Below are positions 45,139 through 58,340 of a stretch of 64,000 bases of DNA, in pieces. Below the pieces are notes generated by a model. The model was not told the DNA's origin, ran no database searches, and worked only from the letters and a program-made list of their open reading frames with translations. Positions within the stretch are counted from its first letter, which is position 1. The number at the start of each line of letters is the position of its first letter. The position numbers and the translations under genes are program-made. The stretch is from Pleurodeles waltl (taxonomy: Eukaryota; Chordata; Amphibia; Caudata; Salamandridae), in assembly GCF_031143425.1 (NCBI RefSeq), contig NC_090451.1, positions 356,074,339 to 356,138,338 on the forward strand, written 5' to 3'.

Positions 45139-45655
45139 TGAGGGTCATTCTGACCCTGGCGGGCGGCAGGAGCCGCCCGCCTGGCGGGAACCGCCAAATG
45201 GCCGCTCCGCGGGACCGCGGATGCCATTCTGGCTTTCCTGCTGGGCCGGCGGGCGACCGCCAATAGAGCGCCAGCCGGCCCAACGGGAAAGGCCCTGCAA
45301 CAAGGAAGCCGGCTTCGAATGGAGCTGGCGGAGTTGCAGGGGTGCGACGGGTGCAGTTGCACCCGTCGCGATTTTCACTGTCTGTTAAGCAGACAGTGAA
45401 AATCTTTATGGGGCCCTGTTAGGGGGCCCCTGCACTGCCCATGCCAGTGGCATGGGCAGTGCAGGGGCCCCCAGGGGCCCCACGACACCCGTCGCAGCGC
45501 CGCCATGGAGATTCAGCCCATGCAGGGGAAATCCAGCGGGAAACCGCCGGATCCCCTTTTCTGACCGCGGCTTTACCGCCGTGGTCAGAATGGGCTGGGA
45601 AGCACCGCCAGCCTGTTGGCGGTGCTTCCGTGGTCCCCGGGTCGGAATGACCCCC
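45139..45655 (+). mobile_element. GC-rich hairpin MITE, family M1 copy D (internal deletion)
   Basis: The left end is GGGTCATTCTGACC and the right end GGTCGGAATGACCCCC, about 517 bp. It keeps the stem GGAAGCACCGCCA facing TGGCGGTGCTTCC with loop GCCTGT, the stem around TGCCCATGCCA, and the ACGGGTGCA stem. One central hairpin is reduced to its right arm (GCAGCGCCGCCAT) by a deletion. The target duplication is not clear. Confidence 0.82.
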
Positions 45656-45957
45656 AATATCTATTAGACAGGGATAAGAGGTGCCTCATGAAGGTACGCC
45701 TGGTCATTATATGCCAATAAAATGTGGATCTTCATATATGTATTTGGCTTGAACAATGGCATAAGCACACCAAAAAAAAGAGAGCGCACAGACATGTCCA
45801 CAAAAAGGCACACATAATTTGAGGATCATTGAACATTTAAAGAGGATGTTGTATGACATGAAACTGCCTCCTAGAACTGCACAATATGAAACACTTAATG
45901 CTTGGGATACATAGCTCATCAGAAACAAAAAGAGAGATACCAGACATCTAAATTTAC
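45656..45957. other. Unassigned A/T-rich stretch
   Basis: Nothing recognised. It includes an AATAAA word near 45717 and an A-run near 45771. Confidence 0.3.
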
Positions 45958-47650
45958 TTGCCAGGCCCAGAACTCCCCTTTTACTACATGTAAGTCACCC
46001 CTAAGGTAGGCCCTAGCTAGCCCTGTGGGCAGGGTGCTATGTATGTGGAAGGCAAGACATGTGCCTGGTTGCGTGGCTTGTCCTGGTAGTGAAAACAGCC
46101 TTTTTGGTTTCTCACTGCTGAGAGTGCTGCCTTAATCATAGGATTGCATTGGAAATACCTTGCCTTATGTCTAGGGGGTATTGTCTGATCTATAAGAGGT
46201 AGCGTAGGCATGCTTGGTATCGTTGTAATGGTAGTGAGAAATGCTGCGTCCTGGTGTTGGTAGATTTTTTATTACCATTACAAAAATGCCACTTCTAGAA
46301 AGTGAGCATTTCTCTGTGCTTATGACACTGGTGTTTTGCAGTTTGACTTCAATACACGTCTGGGCAGAGTGAGAGTTGGGCTTTGTGCATACTTTTCAGA
46401 CAGCCTTTAAACAGGGATGGTAGAAGTGTCACAGAGATGCATCTACATTTTTGTATGGTCTTCCTGGGCTGAGATAAGGGGAGGAGGGGCACACTTGCAT
46501 CTGTAAAGGCTGTGCCCTGGCCTCACACTAAGGGCTCGTTTATCCCCAACTGATGTCTGAAGCCTGTGCTGGAGGAGCGAGGGGACACTCTTGAAACCAG
46601 TTGTAACTGGTTGGAACCTCTTCTCCCCCTCTTTGTTAAACCTTTGCAAAACTGAGTACAAGTGCAGGGGATTTTCCCAATGAAAATGGTACACTAGAGA
46701 CACACAAGGAACATTTATGGAACTGGACACAGAATATGGCTGGAGGGACTCACTGGGAACCACCTTGGCCACTCCTGGCCCCCATCAGTTTGCGGGGGTG
46801 GAACCCTCATCTGAGGCTCCCTGCAGCGCTGGGCCCTCCTCTGTTTATTTCTCTGCTCCACCCGGGAGGGCTGGTCATGGCTCCGGGGGCCCCACAGGGA
46901 CAGTGGGCATCCCATTCCGGGCCCCAGAAGGAGTCCTCTTATAAGAACAGAGGGGGTGCGTGCCGCCCTCCTCCCCCAATCACCAAGCGGCCCCCTTTTT
47001 AGCACCGAGGAGCACTGGGGGCCTTCTTTCCTTCGTGGCACTCGAGGTGCCTTCATCATTGACAGGTACCTTTGGTGGCAACATGTTCATTTGGGGCATT
47101 TAGACTGATATGCTCCCCTGACTTGCCATATATTTTTCTGATGTTCCTTTAATGGGCATTCTGGGAGTGTTATGCTAACCTGTTTTTATGACTTGTCTTC
47201 TGTTTCCTAATGTTCCTGGTATAGGCATTTATGAGGATCTTGTGATGTCCATTATTGTAGTAATGTTTTTCCTGACTACTGCTTATGTTACAGAATTATT
47301 AGTAACCTGTGTGTCATATGTGACTACTGCTGGCTTCTGCAGAGTAACAGTATGGTGTAATGTTCTGACAGCTGCTTGGGTAACAGGGTCTTACTGACAT
47401 GTTGTGTTTGGTCTAATGATGTAGTGTACAATACAGTTTATTTTTATATAACTTGGTGTTGTGTTTCCTTTGTGCTGGGGATAGTACATCACCTGTGTTG
47501 TGTATGTTGTGCAATCGCTTTACATATTCCCTCTGGGATAGGCCTGACTGCTTGTACCAAGCTACCAAAGGGGTGAGCAGGGGTTATCTTGGGTGTGTAA
47601 CTCCCTCGCCCTGACTAGAGTCGATGAGGTTGGAAACCCCATTTCTAACA
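45958..47650 (+). mobile_element. LTR-B fragment, 5' truncated
   Basis: Shares with the solo LTR at 17266-19050 the block beginning TACTTGCCAGGCCCAGAACTC (compare CCTTGCCAAGCCCTAAACTC) and the terminal TTTCTAACA at 47642-47650. The TGTTAGA start is missing. Non-coding; the frames at 46715-47059 are not conserved in the other copy. Confidence 0.6.
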
Positions 47651-48500
47651 GGCCCTGACTTCTCAGCTTACCAAGAGGATTTCCATCCAAACAACAGGCA
47701 GACCCTTGCTACTAGGGTTTTGGAGGAACCTCTAGACTAACTAAAAACACACAATATGGTGGAGTTGTTCATCTTCTTCATTTTGACTGTAATGCTGGTT
47801 ACCTTGCTTTGTTTTATCTGCCTAATCGTCGCAGCACACCCATTTTATACCAGAATGTGACTGCTTCAATAAACACATTGAAATACACTTCACATTTTGT
47901 CGTACCTTGGCATGGGTAAGCAACTGAGTGAAAGAGCACAATCGGTTTCCACGACTTCCCTGAGGAGTCAGAGTGTCATGTTGAGGCTGCCGGAATCAAC
48001 TTTTACCCCAACCGGTTTGCTGGTGTGAGTGAGGCACTGTGAGCTAGCCAGGTGTTACCCCAACAGATACCAAGCAGCATGGGTTGAACTCAGTCTCCCA
48101 CGTCTGGTGGTGCTACCACCCTAAACACTGTCCTATTACCAAAATGGGAACCACATAACACATGAACAATTGGAAAAATAGTTCAAACTCCAGTAGGGGA
48201 AATAACAGCAGATGTGGCTAAATTAAATTAGAATGAAATGAAATGGTACTTGGAACTTTTGACATGTCCCAGTTTGATACCTATCAAGAAAACAAGCTCT
48301 TGTTCATATGTAAGAACATCACCGGTGGTGCAGGACAGGCCTATGAAAGGCTGGCTGAATAAGCACATAAATAAGAAATCTATTTGAATAAATCCAAAGT
48401 GTTGCAGAAACGTTACTGTTTAAGCTTTAATGACCATGACGTCTCTAACATAAGACCACCAGGAATTAAATTACGGATTAGGAAGCTAATTGACTACATC
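47651..48500 (+). other. Probable endogenous retrovirus 5' region
   Basis: No open coding. It has TTTATACC and then TTCAATAAA near 47850-47875, which could be the R region of a retroviral LTR, followed by leader-like sequence up to the gag frame. Neither the LTR boundaries nor a primer-binding site could be fixed. Confidence 0.35.
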
Positions 48501-49138
48501 TGAAAAAATGGAGTGAGTTGGATAGATACGAAGGCAGATGGGTAAAGAAGGAAACAAAGAAAGTAATATTAGAACTGCCTCCAGTTGGAGCAGAGAAGGA
48601 AGAGGAGGAAGATAAGCAAATGCTCCCAGTGAGAGACATTCCTGGTGGAGGCTATGTCCATGTGCCCTGGAATAGGAGTGATCTTGCATCATTTACAAGC
48701 GATTTTCCAGAACTGAGGGACAAACCAGTGGAACATTATACATAGGTTGACAGGTTTGTGAAAACAGCAAAAGTCCTTTGGATAGATTTGAATACCTTGT
48801 TTGAGATTGTTGTTCCGAGTGATTTGAGGATTGAATGCAAAATAGCTGTGGATTGGCCTGAGAAAGAACCTATGATACATCCAGAAATGAAGGGTCTGTC
48901 TGCAGTGGTGATGAGAAAGTGTCATCAGGTGATTACATTTGTTAAATGGAATGTGTCTCCTAAGAAAACAACCCAAGAATCCAAAGAGTCAGTACACTCC
49001 TATTATGAGAGATTGTTGCAGGCATCTAAATAGTTTAGTGGGACGGAGACTATTGAAACCAAAGACGTGGGGCATTTTGTGTTCAGATTTGTACATGGAT
49101 TGAAACTTGACATTAGCATGATGATTCAGCAACATTTA
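48501..49138 (+). pseudogene. Endogenous retrovirus gag capsid fragment
   Basis: One reading frame with the arrangement of a gammaretrovirus-like capsid: a polar acidic stretch, then a PGGGYVHVPW-type segment, DLASFTSDFPEL, a tryptophan-aspartate pair (LWIDLNTLF) and ESVHSYYERLLQA. Two in-frame TAG codons (48743-48745 and 49031-49033) interrupt it, and it is cut at 49138 by Harbinger H3. No protease, polymerase or envelope is present. An old, inactive copy; the genus is uncertain. Confidence 0.6.
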
Positions 49139-49541
49139 GGGGCATATTTATACTCTGTCCACGCCGAATGTGAATCAAAAATTTTGATGCACATTCAGCG
49201 CAAACCTTGCCCCATATTTAAACTTTGACGCCCAAGCCCGCGGACCTCCAAATCCCGCCGCGTGTGTAATTTTTTGGAGGCGTCTACCCGCCTTGTGTTA
49301 ATCATGGGCAAGGTAGGCGTTCCCGTCCAAAAAATGACTTAAACGGCCGTACGTCGTATTTATGCTTTCGGGCAAAAACGCCGCACGGCCTGGGAGGCGG
49401 AGCTGGAAAATGACGCACAGCCCGATTTGGTCAAAAATTAACGCCAGGGTCAGGGCAGGCATTAAAATGGGGCAAACACACCTGTATTTAATCAGAATAC
49501 ACAGACGCAACAGCAGAGCAGCAGAGCAGCAAAAGGGAGAC

Positions 49542-51270
49542 ATGGAGGTGCTTCTCATCCAGCGTGCACGCAGACGCAGAGCCCAGCGACAACAACAACA
49601 GCTACCACAACACCAGCAGGGACCCCAAAGGCAGCGCAGAAGGCAGGAGAGGATATTACGCACCAGAACAACCCTTCATGGCCTCAGGGAACATGACGTC
49701 ATCCAGAGGCACAGGTTAAACTGGCAGGCCATTCAGCAGCTGCTGCGAAACATTGAGCCACAGTTGGCACCCACCTTGCTGACACCCCGCACCATCCCAA
49801 CAGAAACCAAGCTACTAGTTGTACTTCACATGCTGGCAAGTGGCTCTTTTCAAACAATTGGTGCCCTGGTTGCCGGAATATCACAGCCATAATTTTCTGC
49901 CTTTTTGCCCAAAGTACTGGATGCCATTATTGGACTCACACCCCGCCACATCTGCTTCCATAACACACTGCAGAAGCAGCAGGAAACAAAACAGGGGTTT
50001 TACCTCATTAGTGGCTTCCCACGCGTCCTCGGTGCAATCGACTGCACACATGTACGCCTTGTGCCACCTGCTGCAACTGAACACCTCTACTGCAACAGGA
50101 AGCGCACACATTCCATCAATGTGCAGGCCATTGTTGATCACCAAGGATTGATCACTAACATAGTGGCAAAGTATCCTGCTAGTGTCCATGACTCATCATC
50201 TTCCGTCACTCTACCATCAATCAGCACTTCCAGGATGGACGGTATGGCAATGGACTACTTGTTGGGAAGTACAGAAACCTACTTATATAAACACTGCACA
50301 GCAACCCTCTAGGACACACAACACATACACCACAACAGCAACATGTCGTCAGGAACACACTGAGGTCGTGACATCGCTAGCCATGTTTCATAGGTCAACA
50401 GTGAACCTGTCACATATCTGAAATTAGTGTACAGTCCAATGTTAAGACGTCAATGATCACAACGTTTGGAGTGGTTTGCCTAATTGTCACCTTGCAAAAT
50501 GTAAGCGTCTCAATTATGTTTAAATTAATCCATTGCATAAGTCTAAAGGTATGGGATGTCCAGGGTACATAGATGTGAATGTGTTAACAACACTGTCAAA
50601 ATGAATCTGTGTATGGAACTATCATCTCACCCCCAGTGAAGACATAGGGACACCTGCACCACAAGTCACAATGCTAGGGAGTGCACACTGTACTGCAAAT
50701 CCCAAAACATACTGCTGACAACCGGTCAGCAGCCAAACACTTGTTCAGCCAAGGAAACAACACAATGCAGATGGTACATCCTAGAAGCCTATGAGGTAAC
50801 ACAATAACACAAAAGAGTCACAGACAACACACAACAACTACTGACATGCAAGGTGATATTAATGGGGCAAGCTACATTCAACATGATCCCAATCATTTTC
50901 TCTTTCAGCTGATCAGGGGTATGGGATCCATCCATGGATAATGACACCATTTGGCAACCCAAGCACTGCAGCAGAGCGTACCTACAATGACACACATAGG
51001 AGGACACGCAGCATACTCGAGAGGACCTTTGGCATCCTCAAGTCGAGATTCAGGTGCTTTGACATCACTGGTGGTAGCCTCCTAAATTCCACTGAAATGG
51101 TCCGTAAGATCATTCTAACATGTGCCATCCTGCACAACATTTGCATAAGAAGGAACATTCCCCTCTTGGAACCAGAGCCACACATGCATGAAGAGGAGGA
51201 TGGTGGCCTGCAACATGAGGGGGAACAACAAAAAACGGCTGCTGGATTGCGTAGCGCCAACATATTGTGA
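49542..51270 (+). pseudogene. Harbinger DDE transposase (H3)
   Basis: Two exons. Exon 1 (49542-50264): an Arg/Gln-rich N-terminus, a helical region (LLVVLHMLASGSFQTIGALVAG), then Asp in GAIDCTHVRLVPP and Asp in ASVHDS. Exon 2 (50909-51270) follows the acceptor TCTTTCAG and has DQGYGIHPWIMTPF, Glu in RSILERTFGILKSRF, and an acidic tail. Only three lesions are evident: an in-frame TAA at 49890, a frameshift just after VHDS (about 50195), and a donor GG in place of GT at 50265. All three catalytic residues remain. It differs clearly from the H1/H2 transposase. The start at 49542 was chosen because upstream in-frame sequence looks like untranslated terminal DNA. Confidence 0.88.
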
Positions 51271-51273
51271 ACA

Positions 51274-54242
51274 ATTTCTTTTAAAAATAATCACCATCAC
51301 CACTGTATTAATGAATGTAAATAAATACCGACAATAATCACCATATCATGGTCTGGCTAATCATTTTTGCTCACCTTTATCTCTAACTATCAGAATAAGA
51401 GTGTAGCCTCATGGAGCATAGCTGATATACCAATCAGGACACAGAAAATCCCAGAGCATTGTGATGCGTATCATACAACAGTCCCATACACAAACACTGT
51501 AAATGACATATATCCTGTACATTTCACCTTTGAAGGGCAATTGCAGAGGACCACACCTATTTCACACATACATGTTGGAAACATGGTTCATCGCAGCATA
51601 TGGCACACAACTAAGACACCATCACTCAATAAGGGGAAAACAAGCCTCATACATGAGGCAGTTGATGTGCTATTGCATTGGTAACAGGAATGTATGACCA
51701 GACCCTTGACAGCAGTAAGTCCAACTGCATCCAATCTTTGCAAGGACTATCTGTGACTAGAGTTCCATATAAGCAGAACATAGACAGCACAAGTGCCACA
51801 CATATGACAAGCACTGCGCACATGACATTCCATGGACATGTCAGCCCATTTCCTAACTCCTGACACACCCATGCTCCTGGTCACAACCCACCTGTCTGAA
51901 GAGGTCCCTGGAATAGTAATATGTGTACTCCGATATTCCCTCCTCTACACACAAACAATAGTAATCCTGTATGCTACACCCTTTCCTATGTTATGCCATT
52001 GTCATAGTACATCTGACTGCATGGACGTCAGGTCAATTAATACACTGGCTTGTAGTTTCTAAGGGCCATATGTACGAACACATTTTCCAATAGACACAGA
52101 ATGGGTAAAACCCTTTGCTACATCTGGCCCTAAGCCCTGTTAGCACCTGTAGATTGCTTCCTATGTGAAAGATACTGTTGGCCATTTGAATTCAACACTC
52201 ACATACAGGACTTGTGAGAAACAGATGCAGCACACACCTGTGATCACCTCCATGCACACCACCCATCTGAACATGCACTGCCCCTGCTGATGCCTGGAAC
52301 AGCATAGAAGTTGCCATTTTGTCAAATACACCGTTATGCATTGCTAGTAATTAAGCCTTGTAACACAACCCTTGGGTTCATGTGTCACTTTCAAAAACAC
52401 AGGACATACACAGTTTTCCATGTCAACTGTCTTGTTCTACCTCCGACCAGTCTTAGTCAGACCACTGATTATGTAACTTGTGAAATTGCTGGATCCAGAT
52501 ATACCCTGCATCCTGTCAGCCTGACTGGCACCTGTCTGTGCGTTACCCTAAAGATTCCTTGTGGCTACGTATGTACCACACTTGCTTTACCAAACCTCAC
52601 ATTCATTAGAGGGTATTTTGTCATGTGCTTCATCAATGCATACCCAAATACATTGTATAGCATCATCTGCCTTTTAACTGTACCATATTTGTTAAATTGC
52701 CTTTGAATACCAAAATCATGGCCCATCCCTTGTCTGGGTCTCATGTATGCATGAACGAAAAAGTGTGACAGTGTACCAGGGCCGTATGCAGGGATTGGGT
52801 ACGGTGCTTCCAGCAAAACCAGCTACCTCTGATAACGTCCATGAAAAGTCCACACATGTTAGGACCCTGACAGTTCACACGCTGAATCACATTGCTCACA
52901 ACATATTGATGGGCTGTGCGTGGTGAATAGCTGCAAGAATAATCAGCACAGAGGCTATGATGTTCCCAGATGCAGTGGGAATTTTAGAGGCCAACCTGTG
53001 TACAAATGTTGTAATGACACCTGCCGGAACATGACACCTGAGACATTATCTCACTCAGCACACCAAGGTTGCCCTGTTGACAGTCTCATAACACGTCTTC
53101 AGTGACAGGGTGGGACCATCCCCATGTAGGTTCTCATGTCCTCATAGACTTTACTCACATTGATCTCCGAAAGGATACTCAGTAGATACAGGAATAGCTG
53201 CCACTGACTCATGATGAGACCTGGACGTACCTGTGACAACATACACCCCTAGAAATATACAGGATCAACATTGGACCACACACATGAACAAGACACCTCT
53301 GTACAACTGATCACTGGAAAAATGTGGACATGTGCTGCCTCGTCTGCTGGTCCATCACTGCCACTGGAGAGTTGTGGCTCCATCATATGACCACAACTGT
53401 GGTGTCATATTACATTTGTGGTTCACCTTTGGCTGTCTGGGCCAATGACATGGCACCCACTTCGTCTATGCATGTGCCTGACTCACTGTGGGTTCACCAA
53501 CAAGTGCCTAGGAAGCAGTTACCAAAAATCTAGGACATGGGATGGGCAACTTGTGGACCATTGACATGAACAAGCGCCTGCCATCTATCTGGTGCATGCT
53601 TTGTCATTTGTGGTGTCTACGTTACTCAAAATCTTGGAAGTGCACACAACAGATGTTGCTACATGTATGATTAGCACATGTCCTCTCTCATTTCCACAAT
53701 GACTTGCATCTTAGGTTTGGACACATTGACTTCACATTCATACAAGCATATTTGCAATAATGCATCTTTTGATGCACACACACTGGGTCGACTAATAAAT
53801 TAGTAGCCACTGCACACACATTGAGCCATAGGCACTGAGGTATTGTACTCATGTGCGTCACCTTGGTATCCTCTCCTGATGTCAAACATGGCCAAATTGT
53901 GCAATACATATATGTAGGCCACACATATGGCCATCTAGTGCGTCAGCCAAGCGTCAAAATCCTGTTAAGGAAGTAGCGGGTCATGGTCCGCTGCAGTATG
54001 ATGTCTCACATGTGAACATACACCATCAACACCAAAGTGGGTGCAATCAGCCTATCTCAGTTGTGTCCCAAATGTAACATTACATTAAAATGGAAAAAAT
54101 ACCCAAAACCAGTTCATGCCCTGAAATTTTAACGTATTTATCGTTATGCGTCATATTTTTTCACGCATACAGTATGTGCGTCATATTTTTCGAAGCACAG
54201 GAGGGAAAATTAGGCTACATCCAAATAATTGTAAAGACTATT
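51274..54242. other. Long non-coding stretch within H3
   Basis: A polyadenylation-like AATAAA near 51321 follows the transposase. The rest shows no convincing coding; frames are short and of random composition. Near 54130-54200 the words GTCATATTTTT are repeated. A 68 bp micro-MITE is nested at 52063. Confidence 0.5.
52063..52130. mobile_element. 68 bp micro-MITE of the M2 family
   Basis: The termini GGGCCATATGTACGAA and TTTGCTACATCTGGCCC match M2 ends (GGGCCAGATGTAGCAA). It is flanked by TAA (52060-52062) and TAA (52131-52133). Almost nothing but the ends remains, so it shows the minimum that can be mobilised. Confidence 0.85.
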
Positions 54243-57200
54243 TGTAGGAGGCTGGCCTGGCTTGTAGTGGGTACCAGAGGTACTTACACCTTGTGCCAGG
54301 TCCAGTTATCCCTTATTAGAGTAGAAGAGGTGTTTCTAGCAGCTTAGGCTGATAGAAGGTAGCTATAGCAGAGCAGCTTAGACTGAACTAGGAGACATGC
54401 AGAGCTCCTACTATACCACTGGTGTCATATGCACAATATCATAAGAAAACACAATACACAGATATACTCAAAATAAAGGTACTTTATTTTTATGACAATA
54501 TGCCAAAAGTATCTCAGTGAGTACCCTCAGTATGAAGATGCCAAATATACACAAGATATATGTACACAATACCAAAAATATGCAGTAATAGCAAAAGGAA
54601 GTAATGCAAGCAGTGTAAAGTTACAATAGATTGCAATAGGAGCACATAGAAATAGGGGCAACACAAACCATATACTTCAAAAGTGGAATGCGAACCACGA
54701 ATGGACCCCAAACCTATGTGAGCTTGTAGAGGGTCGCTGGGACTGTAAGAAAACAGTGAGGGTTAGAACAATAGCCCACCCCAAGACCCTGTAAGGTAGG
54801 TGTAAAGTGCACCTACAACCCCCAGAGAGCACAGAAGTCGTGATAGGGGGATTCTGCAAGGAAAACCAACACCAGCAAAGCAACAACAGTGGATTTCCCT
54901 TGTACTTGTAAGAGAAGGGGACCAAGTCCAAGAGTCGCGACAGTGTCGAGAGTGGGCAGATGCTCAGGAAATGACAGCTGAGGGTGCAAGGAAGCTGCCA
55001 CCAGATGGAAGAAGCTTGGTGTTTTGCAAGAACAAAGAGGACTAGGAACTTCCCCTTTGGAGGATGAATGTCCCATGTTGTGAAGAAGCTTGCAGGGGTG
55101 TTTCCGTGCAGAAAGACCGCAAACAAGCCTTGCTAGCTGCAAGGTTCGCGGTTCAGGTTTTTGGATGCTGCTGTGGCCCAGGAGGGACCAGGATGTAAAC
55201 AATTGCGTGAGGAGACAGAGGCGGCGTCCAGCAAGACAAAGAGCCCACTCAGAAGCAAGCAGCACCCGCAGAAGTGCCGGAACAGGCACTACGAAGTGGA
55301 GTGAACCGGAGCTCACCCGAACTCACAAAGGAGGGTCCCACGACGCCGGAGGACAACTCAGGAGGTCGTGCACTGCAGGTTAGAGTGCCGGGGACCCAGG
55401 TTTGGCTGTGCACAAAGGAAATCCTGGAAGAGTGCACAGGAGCCGGAGCAGCTGCAAAACACGCGGTTCCCAGCAATGCAGTCTAGCGTGGGGAGGCAAG
55501 GACTTACCTCCACCAAACTTGGACTGAAGAGTCACTGGACTGTGGGAGTCACTTGGACAGAGTTGCTGAGTTCAAGGGACCTCGCTCGTCGTGCTGAGAG
55601 GAGACCCAGAGGACCGGTGATGCAGTTCTTTGGTGCCTGCGGTTGCAGGGGGAAGATTCCGTCGACCCACGGGAGATTTCTTCGGAGCTTCTAGTGCAGA
55701 GAGGAGGCAGACTACCCCCACAGCATGCACCACCAGGAAAACAGTCGAGAAGGCGGCAGGATCAGCGTTACAAAGTCGCAGTAGTCATCTTTGCTACTTT
55801 GTTGCAGTTTTGCAGGCTTCCAGCGCGGTCAGCAGTCGATTCCTTGACAGAAGGTGAAGAGAGAGATGCAGAGGAACTCTGATGAGCTCTTGCATTCGTT
55901 ATCTAAGGAATTCCCCAAAGCAGAGACCCTAAATAGCCAGAAAAGGAGGTTTGGCTACCTAGGAGAGAGGATAGGCTAGCAACACCTGAAGGAGCCTATC
56001 AGAAGGAGTCGCTTACATCACCTGCTGGCACTGGCCACTCAGAGCAGTCCAGTGTGCCAGCAGCACCTCTGTTTCCAAGATGGCAGAGGTCTGGAGCACA
56101 CTGGAGGAGCTCTGGGCACCTCCCAGTGGAGGTGCAGGTCAGGGGAGTAGTCACTCCCCTTTCCTTTGTCCAGTTTCGCGCCAGAGCAGGGCTGGGGGAT
56201 CCCTGAACCGGTGTAGACTGGCTTATGCAGAGATGGGCACCATCTGTGCCCATCAAAGCATTTCCAGAGGCTGGGGGGGGCTACTCCTCCCCAGCCCTGA
56301 CACCCTCTCTCTGAGGAAGTCCTTTGTTCTGCCTTCCTGGGCCAAGCCTTGCTGGACCCCAGGAGGGCAGAAACCTGTCTGAGGGGTTGGCAGCAGCAGC
56401 AGCTGCAGTGAAACCCCGGGAATGGTAGTTTGGCAGTACCCGGGTCTGAGCTAGAGACTCGGGGGATCATGGAATTGTCTCCCCAATGCCAGAATGGCAT
56501 TGGGGTGACAATTCCATGATTTTAGACATGTTACATGGCCATGTTCGGAGTTACCATTGTGACGCTATACATATGTCGTGACATATGTATAGTGCATGCG
56601 TGTAATGGTGTCCCCGCACTCACAAAGTCCTGGGAATTTGCCCTGAACAATGTGGGAGCATCTTGGCTCGTGCCCGGGTGCTCACACACTAAGTAACTTA
56701 GCACCCAACCTTTACCAGGTAAAGGTTAGACATATAGGTGACTTATAAGTTACTTAAGTGCAGTGGTAAATGGCTGTGAAATAACGTGGACGTTATTTCA
56801 CTCAGGCTGCAAGGGCAGGCCTGTGTAAGAATTGTCAGAGCTCCCTATGGGTGGCAAAATAAATGCTGCAGCCCATAGGGATCTCCTGGAACCCCAATAC
56901 CCTGGGTACCTCAGTACCATATACTAGGGAATTATAAGGGTGTCCCAGTATGCCAATGTGAATTGGTGAAATTGGTCACTAGTCTGTTAGTGACAATTTG
57001 TAAAGAGAGAGCATAACCACTGAGGTTCTGGTTAGCAGAGCCTCAGTGAGACAGTTAGGCATCACACAGGGAACACATACATATAGGTCACAACCTTATG
57101 AGCACTGGGGTCCTGGCTAGCAGGGTCCCAGTGACACATAACAAACATACTGGAAACATAGGGTTTTCACTATGAGCACTGGTCCCTGGCTATCAGGATC

Positions 57201-57289
57201 CCAGTGAGACAGTGAAAACACCCTGACATAGACTCACAAACAGGCCAAAAGTGGGGGTAACAAGGCTAGAAAGAGGCTACTTTCTCACA
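54243..57289 (-). mobile_element. Long LTR of Gmr1-like gypsy family (3047 bp, minus orientation)
   Basis: On the minus strand it runs from TGTGAGAAAGTAGCC to CCAGCCTCCTACA. It aligns throughout with 59097-62156 in inverse orientation and with 4766-7738. It has the conserved palindromes (about 56571-56598 and 56777-56802) and AATAAA on the minus strand at about 54483-54488. No internal region adjoins, so it is a solo LTR inside Harbinger H3. The flanks CTATT and TTATC do not form a clean target duplication. Confidence 0.9.
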
Positions 57290-58340
57290 TTATCCTATTG
57301 TATTATCTAGGGATTGTAGGTCATTCCTGTAGGCCCCGCAATGAGAACTGGGGTGAGTCATGTGGATAACACTTGTATCAACAAGAGTCGCACTGGAACT
57401 CATCTCAGATTTAGTCTGCCTGTCAGACCCACATTCTCCCAGATTGGGACTGCAAAATGCTTACCCACAGACTTCTGCTTCCCTATTCACCAAAGTACTT
57501 GTGAAACTGTAGGTTTAACTTCCTAGCAGCATGTAGCTCCACATGTAGTGCTACAAGTATGTGGCACTTGAGTGCAATGGCCTAGGTGTGCATGCAAATC
57601 ATGATCATGGGTGTTCTTGCAACTCTGTGTCTGTTGTAAGTCATGCCTTACTGGAAGTGTATGATGTGGACATAGGTCTGCATTTCCTGACATGTGTGGC
57701 GCTAGGATTGGTCAAGGGTTTGCTGTCTCCTATTTGTTGATAGACCTTACCTGTGGTGTGTGTGTAGAGCCAAACACATGCCCAGCTTTCTATAGACTCC
57801 TGGGTGTCCATGTTGGTTGGAATTGTTAGTTGTTTCTCCACCCCCCCACCCTCAAATACAGGCATAGGTTTATGAATAGTGTACCTAGGACTGATGCTAC
57901 CAGTATGTTACAAAGACATGTAAATCAGTGAATCTTTGGTCGGAACCTAGTATACACACTCAGGTATAGCACATGAGTACTATACTAGTAAGTCCATTTA
58001 CAACTTGCAGATCATGTGGCTTTAGAGTTCCATCCCGTACACTGACATTTGTAGCCGTGGCATTGGCGGAGGATGTGCAGCATGATTGTTAGCTGACAAC
58101 TGGCAGAACTCTGATGCCAAATTAATGCAAGTTGTTACCCATTTTGTAGGGTTTGGATGTGCTATGTGTGATATGACCTTTGTAGGATGCCCTGCCATGT
58201 ACTTCCTCAGGGACATTCAATGATCTGTATGATGATATGAGCTGTTACAAGTACAGTAGATGTACTGTCTGATTTACTTCTTGTGCCATTTCACACAACG
58301 CAGTTCCTAAAGTAAATTGTTTGCCTTTGTCTTCACAGCT
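57290..58340. other. Non-coding stretch of H3 upstream of accessory exon
   Basis: No gene is seen; it probably includes an intron, since a polypyrimidine tract and acceptor (TTTGTCTTCACAG) occur at 58328-58340. Confidence 0.45.

Noticed and set aside
46715..47059. 114-codon minus-strand frame
   Set aside because: Located in a truncated LTR-B copy; no matching frame in the other LTR-B copy and no recognisable domain.
52820..53240. Possible minus-strand gene with readable short peptides
   Set aside because: Frequent stops in every frame and no motif; the readable stretches are of chance length.
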